From: Streptomyces sp. TRM70350
GTDB taxonomy: Bacteria; Actinomycetota; Actinomycetes; Streptomycetales; Streptomycetaceae
DNA: 64,000 bases
Assembly: GCF_019219825.1 (NCBI RefSeq)
Contig: NZ_JAHUXH010000009.1
Location: 62,001-126,000 of the forward strand
Direction of reading: 5' to 3'
Positions within the stretch are counted from its first letter, which is position 1. Every line of letters begins with the position of its first letter. Positions 8,678 to 16,890 of this stretch are shown in pieces. The notes beneath the pieces are model-generated. The model was given only the letters and a program-made list of their open reading frames with translations, had not been told where the DNA came from and searched no databases. A program made the position numbers and the translations under genes.

Positions 8678-9130
8678 GTGAGCTCTCAGCAGAACCCCAC
8701 CCCCGATTCCGAGGCCGCCGCAGAGGCCGGCCCCCGTCCCGTCCGGCTGACCGCGGCGGCGGCGCTGACCGCGCTGGAGGGGCTCGCGCTGGTGGTCGGC
8801 GGCGTCTGGATCCTCGTACTCGGACTGATCGGGCACCCGGACGACCGGCAGCAGGCGGTGACCGGGGGCATCACGCTCATCGTGCTCGCGCTGCTGCCGC
8901 TCCTCGCCGCGCGCGGGCTGCTCGGCCGACGCAGCTGGAGCCGCGGCCCGGCCGTCATCACGCACATCATCTCGCTGCCCGTGGCCTACAACCTGCTCCA
9001 GGCCGACAGCATGGCCATCCCCGGCGGCATCGCGCTGGCGGCCGTCGCGGTGGCGTCCCTGGTCCTGCTGCTCAACCCCGAGACAACCCGCGCCCTCGGA
9101 ATCCAGGGACCCGGCAACGCGGAGAAGTAG
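8678..9130 (+). CDS. Small four-helix integral membrane protein, conserved in Streptomyces
   Basis: 150 aa from GTG 8678. A hydrophilic Ser/Glu/Ala-rich N-terminus of about 22 residues is followed by four hydrophobic segments (about residues 25-47, 61-80, 89-107 and 114-133). No enzymatic motif is visible. The protein is preserved at this position beside the DAG kinase and sigH in Streptomyces, as far as I recall, with no known function. The reading frame is open further upstream but without a ribosome binding site. Confidence 0.75.
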   Translation: MSSQQNPTPDSEAAAEAGPRPVRLTAAAALTALEGLALVVGGVWILVLGLIGHPDDRQQAVTGGITLIVLALLPLLAARGLLGRRSWSRGPAVITHIISLPVAYNLLQADSMAIPGGIALAAVAVASLVLLLNPETTRALGIQGPGNAEK

Positions 9131-9689
9131 CCAGGACGGGCGCGACGCCTTCTCTACATACCCGGGGGCACGCCGCTCACCCCGGCGACACCTCGCCACG
9201 GAACCGGTCTCACGCTGTCGTGCACGGGCGGTGCTTCGCCATGTGGCGGGGCTCGCGCCGATCCTCGGGGGCGGTGCCTTTCCGCGTAACCGGTCTTACG
9301 TTGTTCCGCGTGGGCGGTGCTTCGCCATGTGGCGGGCTCGCGCTGATCCCTGCGAGCGGCGGTCTTGCTGCGCAGCTGGTCTCACGCTGTCGTGCGCGGG
9401 CGTGCCTCGCCACGTGGTCGGGGCGAGGCCGATCCCCGGGGGCGGCGTCTTGCCGGGCTGTCGGGGTGACGCCGATGCCCAGGCAGTCGGGCTCACGCCG
9501 ATCCTCGGGGGCGGTGCCTTGTCGGGCAGTCGAAGTCACGCGGATCCCCACGTTAACCGGGCTCACGCCGACCCCTGCGAGCGGCGCCGCGCCGTGCAGG
9601 CGGGCTCGCGTCGTCTGCCCGCGGGCGGCCTCTCGGTGGGGGCCGGGGGCACGCCGTCCGTGTGGGCGGCGATTCCCCGCGCCGTCGGG
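9131..9689. repeat. Degenerate repeat array in the spacer after the membrane protein
   Basis: About 560 bp without a credible gene. From 9220 to 9640 the sequence is made of imperfect units of 40-90 nt. They alternate GGGCGGTGCTTCGCCATGTGG-like and GGCTCACGCCGATCCTCGG-like modules. The first module recurs near 9225 and 9313, and the GATCCTCGGGGGCGGTGCCTT module near 9260 and 9500. The style resembles the spacer at 1931-2739, though the units differ. Open frames here are repeat artefacts. The array ends a few tens of bases from the sigH stop codon. Confidence 0.7.
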
Positions 9690-10898
9690 CTACTCCTCCA
9701 CCAGCAGTTTCTCCCGCAGCTGGGCCAGCGTCCGCGCGAGGAGCCTGGACACATGCATCTGCGAGATGCCGACCTCCTGTGCGATCTGCGACTGGGTCAT
9801 GTTGCCGAAGAAGCGCAACAGCAGGATCCGCTTCTCGCGCGGCGGGAGATCCTCCAGGAGCGGCTTGAGCGACTCGCGGTACTCCACGCCCTCCAGCGCC
9901 TCGTCCTCCGCGCCGAGGGTGTCGGCGACGGCCGGGGACTCGTCGTCGGTGTCGGGAACGTCCAGGGACAGCGTGGAGTACGCGTTGGCGGACTCCAGGC
10001 CCTCCAGGACCTCCTCCTCCGAGATCGCCAGTTTCTCGGCGAGCTCGTGGACCGTGGGGGAGCGGCCGTGCAACTGCGACAGCTCCGCGGTCGCCGTGGT
10101 CAGCGACAGACGCAGCTCCTGGAGCCGGCGCGGCACACGCACCGCCCAGCCCTTGTCGCGGAAGTGCCGCTTGATCTCGCCGACGACCGTCGGGGTCGCG
10201 TACGTCGAGAACTCGACGCCGCGGTCCGGGTCGAAGCGGTCGACCGACTTGATCAGGCCGATGGTGGCGACCTGGGTGAGGTCGTCCAGCGGCTCACCGC
10301 GGTTGCGGAAGCGGCGCGCGAGGTGCTCGACGAGCGGCAGGTGCATCCTGACCAGCTGGTTGCGCAGCTCCGCGTACTCCGGGCTGCCCTCCCTCAGCTG
10401 GCGCAGCTGCACGAACAGGGCGCGCGCACCGCTGCGATCCTGCGGGTCGTGCTGCGTGGGCTGTGCGCCGCGCGCGACCGCCGTGTCAGGCGTGTCAGGC
10501 GCGTCGTGCTGCGCGTCGGGCACGTCCTGCACGTCCTGCTCCGCGTATCGCTCGTGCTCGCTCATCGTCCCGCCCGTCGCCCTTCCCCGAGCCCTCGTCT
10601 CTGCTCGGGCAGGGGACACCCCGATCCGCCGCTCCAGAGGCGCACTCTGCACGGCACCCTCCTGATCCCGCTGCCCGTCGTCCAGGAAGCCGGCCTCCGT
10701 CGAGTCGGAGTCGTCCTCCGGGTGCGGCCGGGCCTGCTCGGGGATGCCGTCGATGCCGTCCGTCATGCGACGGGCACCGCTCGGATCGTCCCCCAAGCTT
10801 TCGGCTCCGCTTGAGCCGAGGGCGCCTCCGGGCACCCCCGTCGGCAGCTCCTGTGTGCCGCGCTCTTCGTCCCGCACCGGCCCGTCCCCGTTCCTCAC
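9690..10898 (-). CDS. sigH: Stress/developmental RNA polymerase sigma factor SigH
   Basis: 402 aa from GTG 10898, which overlaps the ushX stop (GCGTGAGG), so translation is coupled. Other in-frame starts are ATG 10766 (358 aa) and ATG 10565 (291 aa). S. coelicolor SigH is known to be made as several proteins from different starts and by proteolysis, so all three may be used. The core has region 2 (DDLTQVATIGLIKSVDRFDP, then GVEFSTYATPTVVGEIKRHFRD), region 3, and region 4 (MTQSQIAQEVGISQMHVSRLL), typical of SigB/SigF-type sigmas. The N-terminal ~110 residues are acidic, Gly/Asp-rich and probably disordered. Confidence 0.95.
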   Translation of the reverse strand: MRNGDGPVRDEERGTQELPTGVPGGALGSSGAESLGDDPSGARRMTDGIDGIPEQARPHPEDDSDSTEAGFLDDGQRDQEGAVQSAPLERRIGVSPARAETRARGRATGGTMSEHERYAEQDVQDVPDAQHDAPDTPDTAVARGAQPTQHDPQDRSGARALFVQLRQLREGSPEYAELRNQLVRMHLPLVEHLARRFRNRGEPLDDLTQVATIGLIKSVDRFDPDRGVEFSTYATPTVVGEIKRHFRDKGWAVRVPRRLQELRLSLTTATAELSQLHGRSPTVHELAEKLAISEEEVLEGLESANAYSTLSLDVPDTDDESPAVADTLGAEDEALEGVEYRESLKPLLEDLPPREKRILLLRFFGNMTQSQIAQEVGISQMHVSRLLARTLAQLREKLLVEE

Positions 10899-11308
10899 GC
10901 CGGCCCGGGTCCCGCGCCGCGCTGTTTGTAGAGGCTGATCGAAACGGTTTTGTCGTCGTCCACGGCGGAGGAGACCTTGCCCGCGAGGGCGGACAGCACG
11001 GTCCAGGCGAAGGTGTCCCGCGAAGGGGCGTGACCGTCGGTCGTGGGCGCCGAGACGGTGACCTCCAACGAGTCGTCGACGAGCCGGAAGACACAGCTGA
11101 GCACCGAGCCGGGCACGGCCTGCTGGAGCAGGATCGCGCAGGCCTCGTCCACCGCGATGCGCAGGTCCTCGATCTCGTCGAGGGTGAAGTCCAAACGGGC
11201 CGCGAGGCCGGCCGTGGCCGTCCGCAGCACCGACAGGTAGGCACCCGCGGCCGGCAGCCGGACTTCCACGAAGTCCTGGGTCGCGGGCTCGCCTGCGATC
11301 TGGGACAC
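10895..11308 (-). CDS. ushX: Anti-sigma factor UshX (PrsH), RsbW-like serine kinase
   Basis: 137 aa, with a GHKL/HATPase fold. The helix LDEIEDLRIAVDEACAILLQQ carries the Glu/Asn-position residues of the RsbW/SpoIIAB N-box, and DDDKTVSISLYKQ ends the domain. The start at GTG 11308 is favoured because GGAGGTGA lies just upstream; an in-frame TTG at 11320 lacks a site. UshX binds and inactivates SigH in S. coelicolor. The stop codon overlaps the sigH GTG by 4 nt, keeping the two proteins in a fixed ratio. No anti-anti-sigma gene lies next to it. Confidence 0.92.
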   Translation of the reverse strand: MSQIAGEPATQDFVEVRLPAAGAYLSVLRTATAGLAARLDFTLDEIEDLRIAVDEACAILLQQAVPGSVLSCVFRLVDDSLEVTVSAPTTDGHAPSRDTFAWTVLSALAGKVSSAVDDDKTVSISLYKQRGAGPGPA

Positions 11309-11568
11309 CCTCACCTCCAAGGTGGTACAAGCTCTACGGGGCCGAGGGTCGCCCCTCGGGGTAACGCGATGTGTGTTCAGCGGTGACGCTACCGCGCTCG
11401 GAACCTACCTGTCCCTGGGACCCCAACCCCTTGCTGTCACTCATAGTAAACACATGAATACGCACAGTGGCTAGAGGGTGGGCGCCCCCAATTGGGATGA
11501 GCGCGCGCCGGATTGACGTACCCACACGTCAGACGCTCGAACCGTCCGGCCGGGAGGTCACGAGCCGG

Positions 11569-11829
11569 TCACACGAGCACGTGGTCCACGAAGCACCATC
11601 GCCAATTCTCCCCCGGTTCGAACGTTCTCATCACCGGATGACCGGACTCCTTGAAATGCTCCGTCGCGTGCCGGCCCGGTGAGGAGTCGCAGCAGCCGAC
11701 ATGACCGCAGCTGAGGCACAGCCGCAGCTGCACCGGATGCGAGCCCTCGGCCAGGCACCCGGGGCAGGTGTCGCTCAGGGCACCGGGTTCCGGGTGCGGC
11801 AGAGCGTCGGCGTGCGTGCACTGTTTCAT
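11569..11829 (-). CDS. UBP-type zinc finger protein
   Basis: 86 aa. It consists almost entirely of a ubiquitin-hydrolase-type zinc finger: C4, H6, C22, C25, C38, C41, H43, C46/C47, H54, H58 and H64 fit the three-zinc pattern (CTHAD, CPGC, CLSCGHVGCCDSSPGRHATEHF). Bacterial stand-alone UBP fingers are common in actinobacteria, often fused to or beside antiporters or hydrolases. Here the gene is divergent from the Na+/H+ antiporter at 11891 with a 61-bp gap, which hints at a shared promoter region. Function is unknown. Confidence 0.88.
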   Translation of the reverse strand: MKQCTHADALPHPEPGALSDTCPGCLAEGSHPVQLRLCLSCGHVGCCDSSPGRHATEHFKESGHPVMRTFEPGENWRWCFVDHVLV

Positions 11830-11890
11830 GATTGCCAGGTTACGTCGGGTGTGCGGAAGGCCGCGCGGAAAAACGAGGCGGGCGAGAACC

Positions 11891-13486
11891 ATGGACGTGA
11901 TGCCACTGCTGATGCTGGTGGCAGGCAGCGCCGCGATCGCGGCGGCCGGCCGGCGCACCCCCGTACCGGCGCCCCTGCTGCTGGTCGCGGTCGGCCTCGC
12001 GGCGTCGTACGTGCCCGGAGTCCCGGACTACCACCTGGACCCGCACATCGTGCTGCCGCTGATCCTGCCGCCGCTGCTGCACACCGCGGCCACCGACAGC
12101 TCCTACCTCGACCTGCGGGCGCAACTGCGGCCGGTCGCGCTGCTGTCGGTCGGGTACGTCCTCTTCGCGACCTGCGTCGTCGGCTGGGCCGCCCATGTGA
12201 TCGTCCCGGGACTGCCGCTGACCGCGGCGCTGGTGCTCGGCGCGGTGGTGGCGCCGCCGGACGCGGTCGCGGCCACCGCGATCGCCCGCCGGGTCGGACT
12301 GCCGTCCCGGATCACCACGATCCTGCAGGGCGAGTCCCTGGTGAACGACGCCACCGCGATCACCGCCTACCGCGTCGCCCTCGCGGCCGCCGTCGGCGAG
12401 GGCGCCACCTGGGCCGGCGGAATCGGCGAGTTCCTGATCGCGGCGATCGGCGGCATCGGCGTCGGACTCGTCCTCATGGTGCCGATCCACTGGCTGCGCA
12501 CCCACCTCAAGGAGCCCCTCCTCCAGAACACCCTCTCCCTGCTGATCCCGTTCGTCGCCTACGCCGTCGCGGAGGAGGTGCACGCCTCCGGTGTCCTCGC
12601 GGTCGTCGTCGTCGCCCTCTGTCTCGGGCACCGCGCGTGGCAGGTCGATTTCGCGACCCGCCTCCAGGAGGGCGCGGTCTGGAAGATGGTCGCCTTCGTC
12701 CTGGAGTCGTCGGTGTTCGCCCTGATCGGCCTCCAACTGCCGGTGGTGCTTGAGGGACTGGGGGAGTACGAGGGTCTGGAGGCCGCCTGGTACGCGCTCG
12801 CCGTCTTCCTGGTGGTCGTCGTGACCCGGTTCGTATGGGTGTATCCGTCGACCTTCCTGCCCCGGAAGCTGTCGACGCGGATCCGGGAACGGGAGGCGGA
12901 CCCCACCTGGAAGGGCGCGTTCATCGTCTCCTGGGCCGGGATGCGGGGCGTGGTCTCGCTCGCCATCGCCTTCTCGATCCCGCGGACCGTGGAGGGCGGC
13001 GAGCCCTTCCCCGGCCGCAACCTGATCCTCTTCCTGACCTTCACGACGGTCATCGGCACCCTCGTCGTCCAGGGCCTCACCCTGCCCCCGCTGATCCGGC
13101 TGCTCAAACTGCCCGGCCGGGACGTCCAGGCCGCGACGCTCGCCGAGGCCAACGCCCAGGCGCAGGCGTCCCGCGTCGCCGAGCAGCGCCTCGGCGAACT
13201 CCTCGCCGACGAGCGCAACGCCCTGCCCGAGCCGCTCGCCGTCCGGCTGCGCGCGGTGCTGGAGCGCCGCCGCAACGCCGTCTGGGAACGCCTCGGCCAG
13301 CCCAACCCCATCACCGGTGAGACCGCCGACGACACCTACCGCCGCCTCGCCCGGGAGGTGATCAGCGCCGAGCGCGAGGTGTTCGTGAAGCTGCGCGACG
13401 GTCGCTATATCGACGACGAGATGCTGCGGACGCTGCTGCGCCGACTGGACCTGGAGGAGGCGGCGGCGTATCGGGAGGCGACATGA
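11891..13486 (+). CDS. Na+/H+ antiporter, CPA1 family
   Basis: 531 aa with 10-12 hydrophobic segments over residues 1-420. These include the CPA1 transport core GAVVAPPDAVAATAIARRVGLPSRI with its conserved Asp, GESLVNDATAI with the essential ND pair, and SWAGMRGVVSLAIAFSIP. The C-terminal ~110 residues are hydrophilic, rich in Ala/Glu/Arg, and probably cytoplasmic and helical. It should exchange Na+ or K+ for protons at the cytoplasmic membrane. ATG 11891 starts the first membrane segment. It is followed at once by a 22-bp tandem repeat. Confidence 0.93.
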   Translation: MDVMPLLMLVAGSAAIAAAGRRTPVPAPLLLVAVGLAASYVPGVPDYHLDPHIVLPLILPPLLHTAATDSSYLDLRAQLRPVALLSVGYVLFATCVVGWAAHVIVPGLPLTAALVLGAVVAPPDAVAATAIARRVGLPSRITTILQGESLVNDATAITAYRVALAAAVGEGATWAGGIGEFLIAAIGGIGVGLVLMVPIHWLRTHLKEPLLQNTLSLLIPFVAYAVAEEVHASGVLAVVVVALCLGHRAWQVDFATRLQEGAVWKMVAFVLESSVFALIGLQLPVVLEGLGEYEGLEAAWYALAVFLVVVVTRFVWVYPSTFLPRKLSTRIREREADPTWKGAFIVSWAGMRGVVSLAIAFSIPRTVEGGEPFPGRNLILFLTFTTVIGTLVVQGLTLPPLIRLLKLPGRDVQAATLAEANAQAQASRVAEQRLGELLADERNALPEPLAVRLRAVLERRRNAVWERLGQPNPITGETADDTYRRLAREVISAEREVFVKLRDGRYIDDEMLRTLLRRLDLEEAAAYREAT

Positions 13487-13488
13487 GC

Positions 13489-13576
13489 GGGTCCACGGAA
13501 AGGGACGAGCGGGTTCACGGAAGGGGACGAGCGGGTTCACGGAAGGGGACGAGCGGGTTCACGGGAAGGGGCGGCC
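13489..13576. repeat. 22-bp tandem repeat between antiporter and PLP enzyme
   Basis: GGGTTCACGGAAGGGGACGAGC is present as three full units (13489-13510 with two mismatches, 13511-13532 and 13533-13554) and one degenerate partial unit to about 13576. The array fills the gap between the convergent genes and runs into the 3' end of the PLP enzyme gene, whose stop codon lies inside it. Confidence 0.85.
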
Positions 13577-14461
13577 GGTGACGACAGCCGCGATCGTGCT
13601 CCCGCGCGCGAAGGCGCCCTCCTCGGCCAGCGCCACAAGTCCGTACAGCATTTTGGCGACATACAGACGCTCGACGGGCAGCCCGTGCCGGTCCTCGAAG
13701 TCCGCGGCGAAGGAGTCCAGTTCCGGGGTGGTGCGGGCGTAGCCGCCGAAGTGGAAGCGGTCGTCGAGGTGCCACTCGCCGCGCGGGCCGCCGAAGGCGG
13801 CGTCCTGGAGGCGCCGTATGCCGGTGGTCAGGAAGCCGCCCTTGAGGACCGGTATGCCGAGCGCGCGCTGCCCCGGGCCCAGCCCCGCCGCCAGTCCCGC
13901 CAGGGTGCCGCCCGTTCCGCAGGCGATCGCGACGACGTCCGCCTGCCCGCGCAGTTCCTCGCCGAGCGCCCGGCAGCCACGTACGGCCGGGGAGTTGCTG
14001 CCGCCCTCGGGGATCACGTACGCGTCCTCGGCGCCGACCGTGCGCAGCAGGGCGGCGAGGGTGTCCGGCTCGGTCTTGCGGCGATATGTCGATCTGTCGA
14101 TGAAGTGCAGGCGCATGCCGTCGGCCGCGCACCGGGCGAGGGAGGGGTTGAGGGGCCGCTCGGCGAGCTCCTGGCCGCGGACCACGCCGACGGTGGCGAG
14201 ACCGAGGAGGCGGCCCGCGGCGGCGGTGGCGCGCAGATGGTTGGAGTACGCGCCGCCGAAGGTGAGGATCGTGCGGCCGTGCGCCGCGGTGAGGCTGGGC
14301 GCGAGCTTGCGCCACTTGTTGCCGACCAGGTCGGGGTGGATCAGGTCGTCTCGCTTGAGGAGGAGCCGTACGCCGCGCCGCGCGAAGCGGTCGTCGTGCA
14401 CTTCCCGCACCGGGGAGGGGAGCCGCGGGCGCAGGGGCGCGAGGGCGTCGGGGCTGGTCAC
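13559..14461 (-). CDS. PLP-dependent deaminase/desulfhydrase (ACC deaminase / D-cysteine desulfhydrase family)
   Basis: 300 aa, fold-type II PLP enzyme. The cofactor Lys is K49 in DLVGNKWRKL. LTFGGAYSNHLRATAAAG and ACGTGGTLAGLAAGL provide the substrate- and phosphate-binding loops. The family includes 1-aminocyclopropane-1-carboxylate deaminase and D-cysteine desulfhydrase; the substrate cannot be decided here. The last ~6 codons and the stop lie in a 22-bp tandem repeat, so the C-terminus may vary between strains. The gene follows the amidase gene on the same strand with a 21-bp gap. Confidence 0.88.
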   Translation of the reverse strand: MTSPDALAPLRPRLPSPVREVHDDRFARRGVRLLLKRDDLIHPDLVGNKWRKLAPSLTAAHGRTILTFGGAYSNHLRATAAAGRLLGLATVGVVRGQELAERPLNPSLARCAADGMRLHFIDRSTYRRKTEPDTLAALLRTVGAEDAYVIPEGGSNSPAVRGCRALGEELRGQADVVAIACGTGGTLAGLAAGLGPGQRALGIPVLKGGFLTTGIRRLQDAAFGGPRGEWHLDDRFHFGGYARTTPELDSFAADFEDRHGLPVERLYVAKMLYGLVALAEEGAFARGSTIAAVVTGRPFP

Positions 14462-14482
14462 CCGGCCATTGTCGCGCGCGGG

Positions 14483-15073
14483 CTACTTCAGTCGCTCGGC
14501 GATCCGCCGGCGCATCGCGTCCATCGTGAACCCGCGCGGGTCCACCTTCCCCGGCTGCCACTCCAGGTGGCCGATGACCGACCGGTGCGTCCAGCCGTGC
14601 TGCCGGCACACCGCGGCGGCCGCCCGCTCGATGGACTCCAGCTGGGCTTCTGGCCAGGGGTCCTCGCCGTCGCCGAGGTTCTCGCACTCGAAGCCGTAGA
14701 AGTGCCGGTTGCCGTCGGTGTTCTTCTCGTTGTCCGGCGGCAGCGCCTTCTCCGCGATGACCGCGCGCAGGACGTCGTCGTCGCCGAGTCCCGCGTGGTT
14801 GGCGCGGCCGTAGCCGACGAGGTGGACCCTGCCGTCCTTGGTGATGACGCCGTGGCACAGCGGGCCGGGCAGGCCCTCGTAGCCGTTCCGGCAGAGCCTC
14901 ACGGTGTACGCGCTGCCCCGGGTCACGGTGTGGTGGATCATCACGCCGTGCACGGGGCCCCACGGGCCCACGTGGTTGCGGTTGTGTTCTCTCCAGTCGC
15001 CCACCTCGACGACGGTGAGGCCTTCGTCCCGCAGGCAGGCGAGGAAACGGTTCGCGGACAGGGGTGAGGCCAT
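14483..15073 (-). CDS. N-acetylmuramoyl-L-alanine amidase (Amidase_2/PGRP type)
   Basis: 196 aa. Zinc-ligand and catalytic segments are visible: GVMIHHTVTRG (first His), YGRANHAG, and RSVIGHLEWQPGKVDPRGF, with the final His and the Lys/Asp typical of T7-lysozyme-like amidases. There is no signal peptide or membrane segment. The enzyme would be cytoplasmic or released by lysis, or the true start may differ. It cleaves the bond between MurNAc and L-Ala. It starts 292 bp from the divergent encapsulin gene. Confidence 0.9.
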   Translation of the reverse strand: MASPLSANRFLACLRDEGLTVVEVGDWREHNRNHVGPWGPVHGVMIHHTVTRGSAYTVRLCRNGYEGLPGPLCHGVITKDGRVHLVGYGRANHAGLGDDDVLRAVIAEKALPPDNEKNTDGNRHFYGFECENLGDGEDPWPEAQLESIERAAAAVCRQHGWTHRSVIGHLEWQPGKVDPRGFTMDAMRRRIAERLK

Positions 15074-15365
15074 GTGTGCCTCCTTCGTGCAGCGCGACGA
15101 CCGCCCACCGCGGCCGCCTCGTACACGCTGCTTCTACCGAAGCGCGCAGGACCGGAATCACTCGTTCGTACAGCGAGCGAGCCGATTCGGTCAGGGGGCC
15201 GGGCGTATCCGGCTCGAAGCGGAACCCATGTGTGCCCAGCGGGACTTGATCCATTCCCGCTCTTTCGGGTAATAGCACGAACACGGTCTGCGATGGAAGG
15301 CTTTCTCGCGGAGATCGATGCCCGGCGAAACCGCTGCCAGGGCATGACCGGGAGGGCAATTCCTT

Positions 15366-16772
15366 ATGTCGGTAGGCGAAGAGGTCCGCACGGAGCAGAC
15401 CAGGCCGCAGCAGAGCCTCGGCACGGCGGCTGCGCGGAACCTGGCCACCACGACCAAGTCCGTACCCCAGATGCAGGAGATCAGCTCGCGCTGGCTGCTG
15501 CGCATGCTGCCGTGGGTGGACGTGCAGGGCGGCACGTATCGAGTGAACCGGCGGCTCAGTTTCGCCGTGGGCGACGGACGCATCACCTTCGTGAAGACCG
15601 GCGACCGTGTCGAGGTCATCCCCGCGGAGCTGGGCGAACTGCCGGCGCTGCGGTCGTACGAGGACGAGGAGGTGCTGACCGAGCTCGCCCGGCGCTGCGA
15701 GCAGCGCGAGATCGCCGCGGGGGAGGTGATCGCCGACTTCGGCAACCAGACCGACGAGGTGTACCTGCTGGCACACGGCAGGGTGGAGAAGATCGGCCCC
15801 GGTCCGTACGGCGACGACGAGAGCCTCGGCGTGCTCGCCGACGGGGCGTACCTGGGCGAGCAGGCGCTGCTCGACCCGGACGCCATCTGGGAGTACACGG
15901 CCCGCGCGATCACCCCCTGCACGGTCCTCGTCCTGACCCGCCAGGACGTCGAGCAACTCGCCGAGCGCGCGGACTCGCTGCGCGAGCACCTGGAGCAGCG
16001 GCGGTCCATTCCGCGGCAGCGCACCAACAAGTACGGCGAGAAGGAGATCGACCTCGCGGCCGGCCACGAGGGCGAGCCGGACATCCCGCACACCTTCGTG
16101 GACTACGAGGCGCGGCCCCGCGAGTACGAACTGAGCATCGCCCAGACCGTGCTGCGCATCCACACGCGCGTGGCCGACCTGTACAACCAGCCGATGAACC
16201 AGACCGAGCAGCAACTCCGGCTCACGGTCGAGGCGCTGAAGGAACGCCAGGAACACGAGCTGATCAACAACCGTGAGTTCGGCCTGCTGCACAACTGCGA
16301 GTACGACCAGCGGATCCAGCCGCACGACGGTGTGCCCGGCCCGGACGACATGGACGAGCTGCTCAGTCGTCGGCGCGGCACCAAGATGTTCCTGGCCCAC
16401 CCGCGGGCGATCGCCGCGTTCGGCCGTGAGCTCAACAAGCGGGGTCTGGTGCCGGAGACGATCGACGTCGCCGGAAACCGCATCCCGACCTGGCGCGGTG
16501 TCCCGATCTACCCGTGCAACAAGATCCCGGTCACCGAGGCCCGGACCAGCTCCATCATCGCCATGCGTCTCGGCGAGGCGGACCAGGGCGTGATCGGTCT
16601 GCGCCAGTCCGGCATCCCGGACGAGATCGAGCCCAGCCTGTCGGTGCGGTTCATGGGCATCAACGAACAGGCCATCATCAAGTACCTCGTGACGGCCTAC
16701 TACTCGGCGGCGGTCCTGGTGCCGGACGCGCTCGGCGTGCTGGAGAACGTCGAGATCGGCCGCTGGCGGTGA
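15366..16772 (+). CDS. Family 2B encapsulin shell protein with cyclic-nucleotide-binding-like domain (EshA/EshB type)
   Basis: 468 aa. The order is an N-terminal arm (about 1-95, [26 protein letters not shown]), a CNB-like domain (about 100-205, [27 protein letters not shown]), then an HK97-type capsid fold (about 210-468, ending [11 protein letters not shown]). The CNB phosphate cassette keeps G164-E165, but the Arg that contacts the cyclic phosphate in cAMP-binding proteins is not evident, so ligand binding is uncertain. Streptomyces EshA is a large multimer involved in aerial growth and antibiotic onset; family 2B shells are linked to terpenoid enzymes. The next gene, a polyprenyl synthase, is the likely cargo. 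Confidence 0.9.
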   Translation: MSVGEEVRTEQTRPQQSLGTAAARNLATTTKSVPQMQEISSRWLLRMLPWVDVQGGTYRVNRRLSFAVGDGRITFVKTGDRVEVIPAELGELPALRSYEDEEVLTELARRCEQREIAAGEVIADFGNQTDEVYLLAHGRVEKIGPGPYGDDESLGVLADGAYLGEQALLDPDAIWEYTARAITPCTVLVLTRQDVEQLAERADSLREHLEQRRSIPRQRTNKYGEKEIDLAAGHEGEPDIPHTFVDYEARPREYELSIAQTVLRIHTRVADLYNQPMNQTEQQLRLTVEALKERQEHELINNREFGLLHNCEYDQRIQPHDGVPGPDDMDELLSRRRGTKMFLAHPRAIAAFGRELNKRGLVPETIDVAGNRIPTWRGVPIYPCNKIPVTEARTSSIIAMRLGEADQGVIGLRQSGIPDEIEPSLSVRFMGINEQAIIKYLVTAYYSAAVLVPDALGVLENVEIGRWR

Positions 16773-16890
16773 CCTTCCCGGTCCGTGTGCTGTGTCCCCG
16801 CCCGTCAGGGCGGGTACACCTCGGGGTATGCGCCCGGCCGGAGCGGAAGCGCCACTGTCCACAGACTCTCCGAGGGGGAACCTCGATCCC

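Noticed and set aside
9220..10665. 481- and 527-codon plus-strand frames over the repeat spacer and sigH
   Set aside because: They begin in repeats and continue antisense through sigH; not coding.
10899..11330. Extension of the sigH frame upstream through ushX
   Set aside because: The frame is open but would overlap all of the anti-sigma gene; the GTG at 10898 coupled to the ushX stop is the natural long start.
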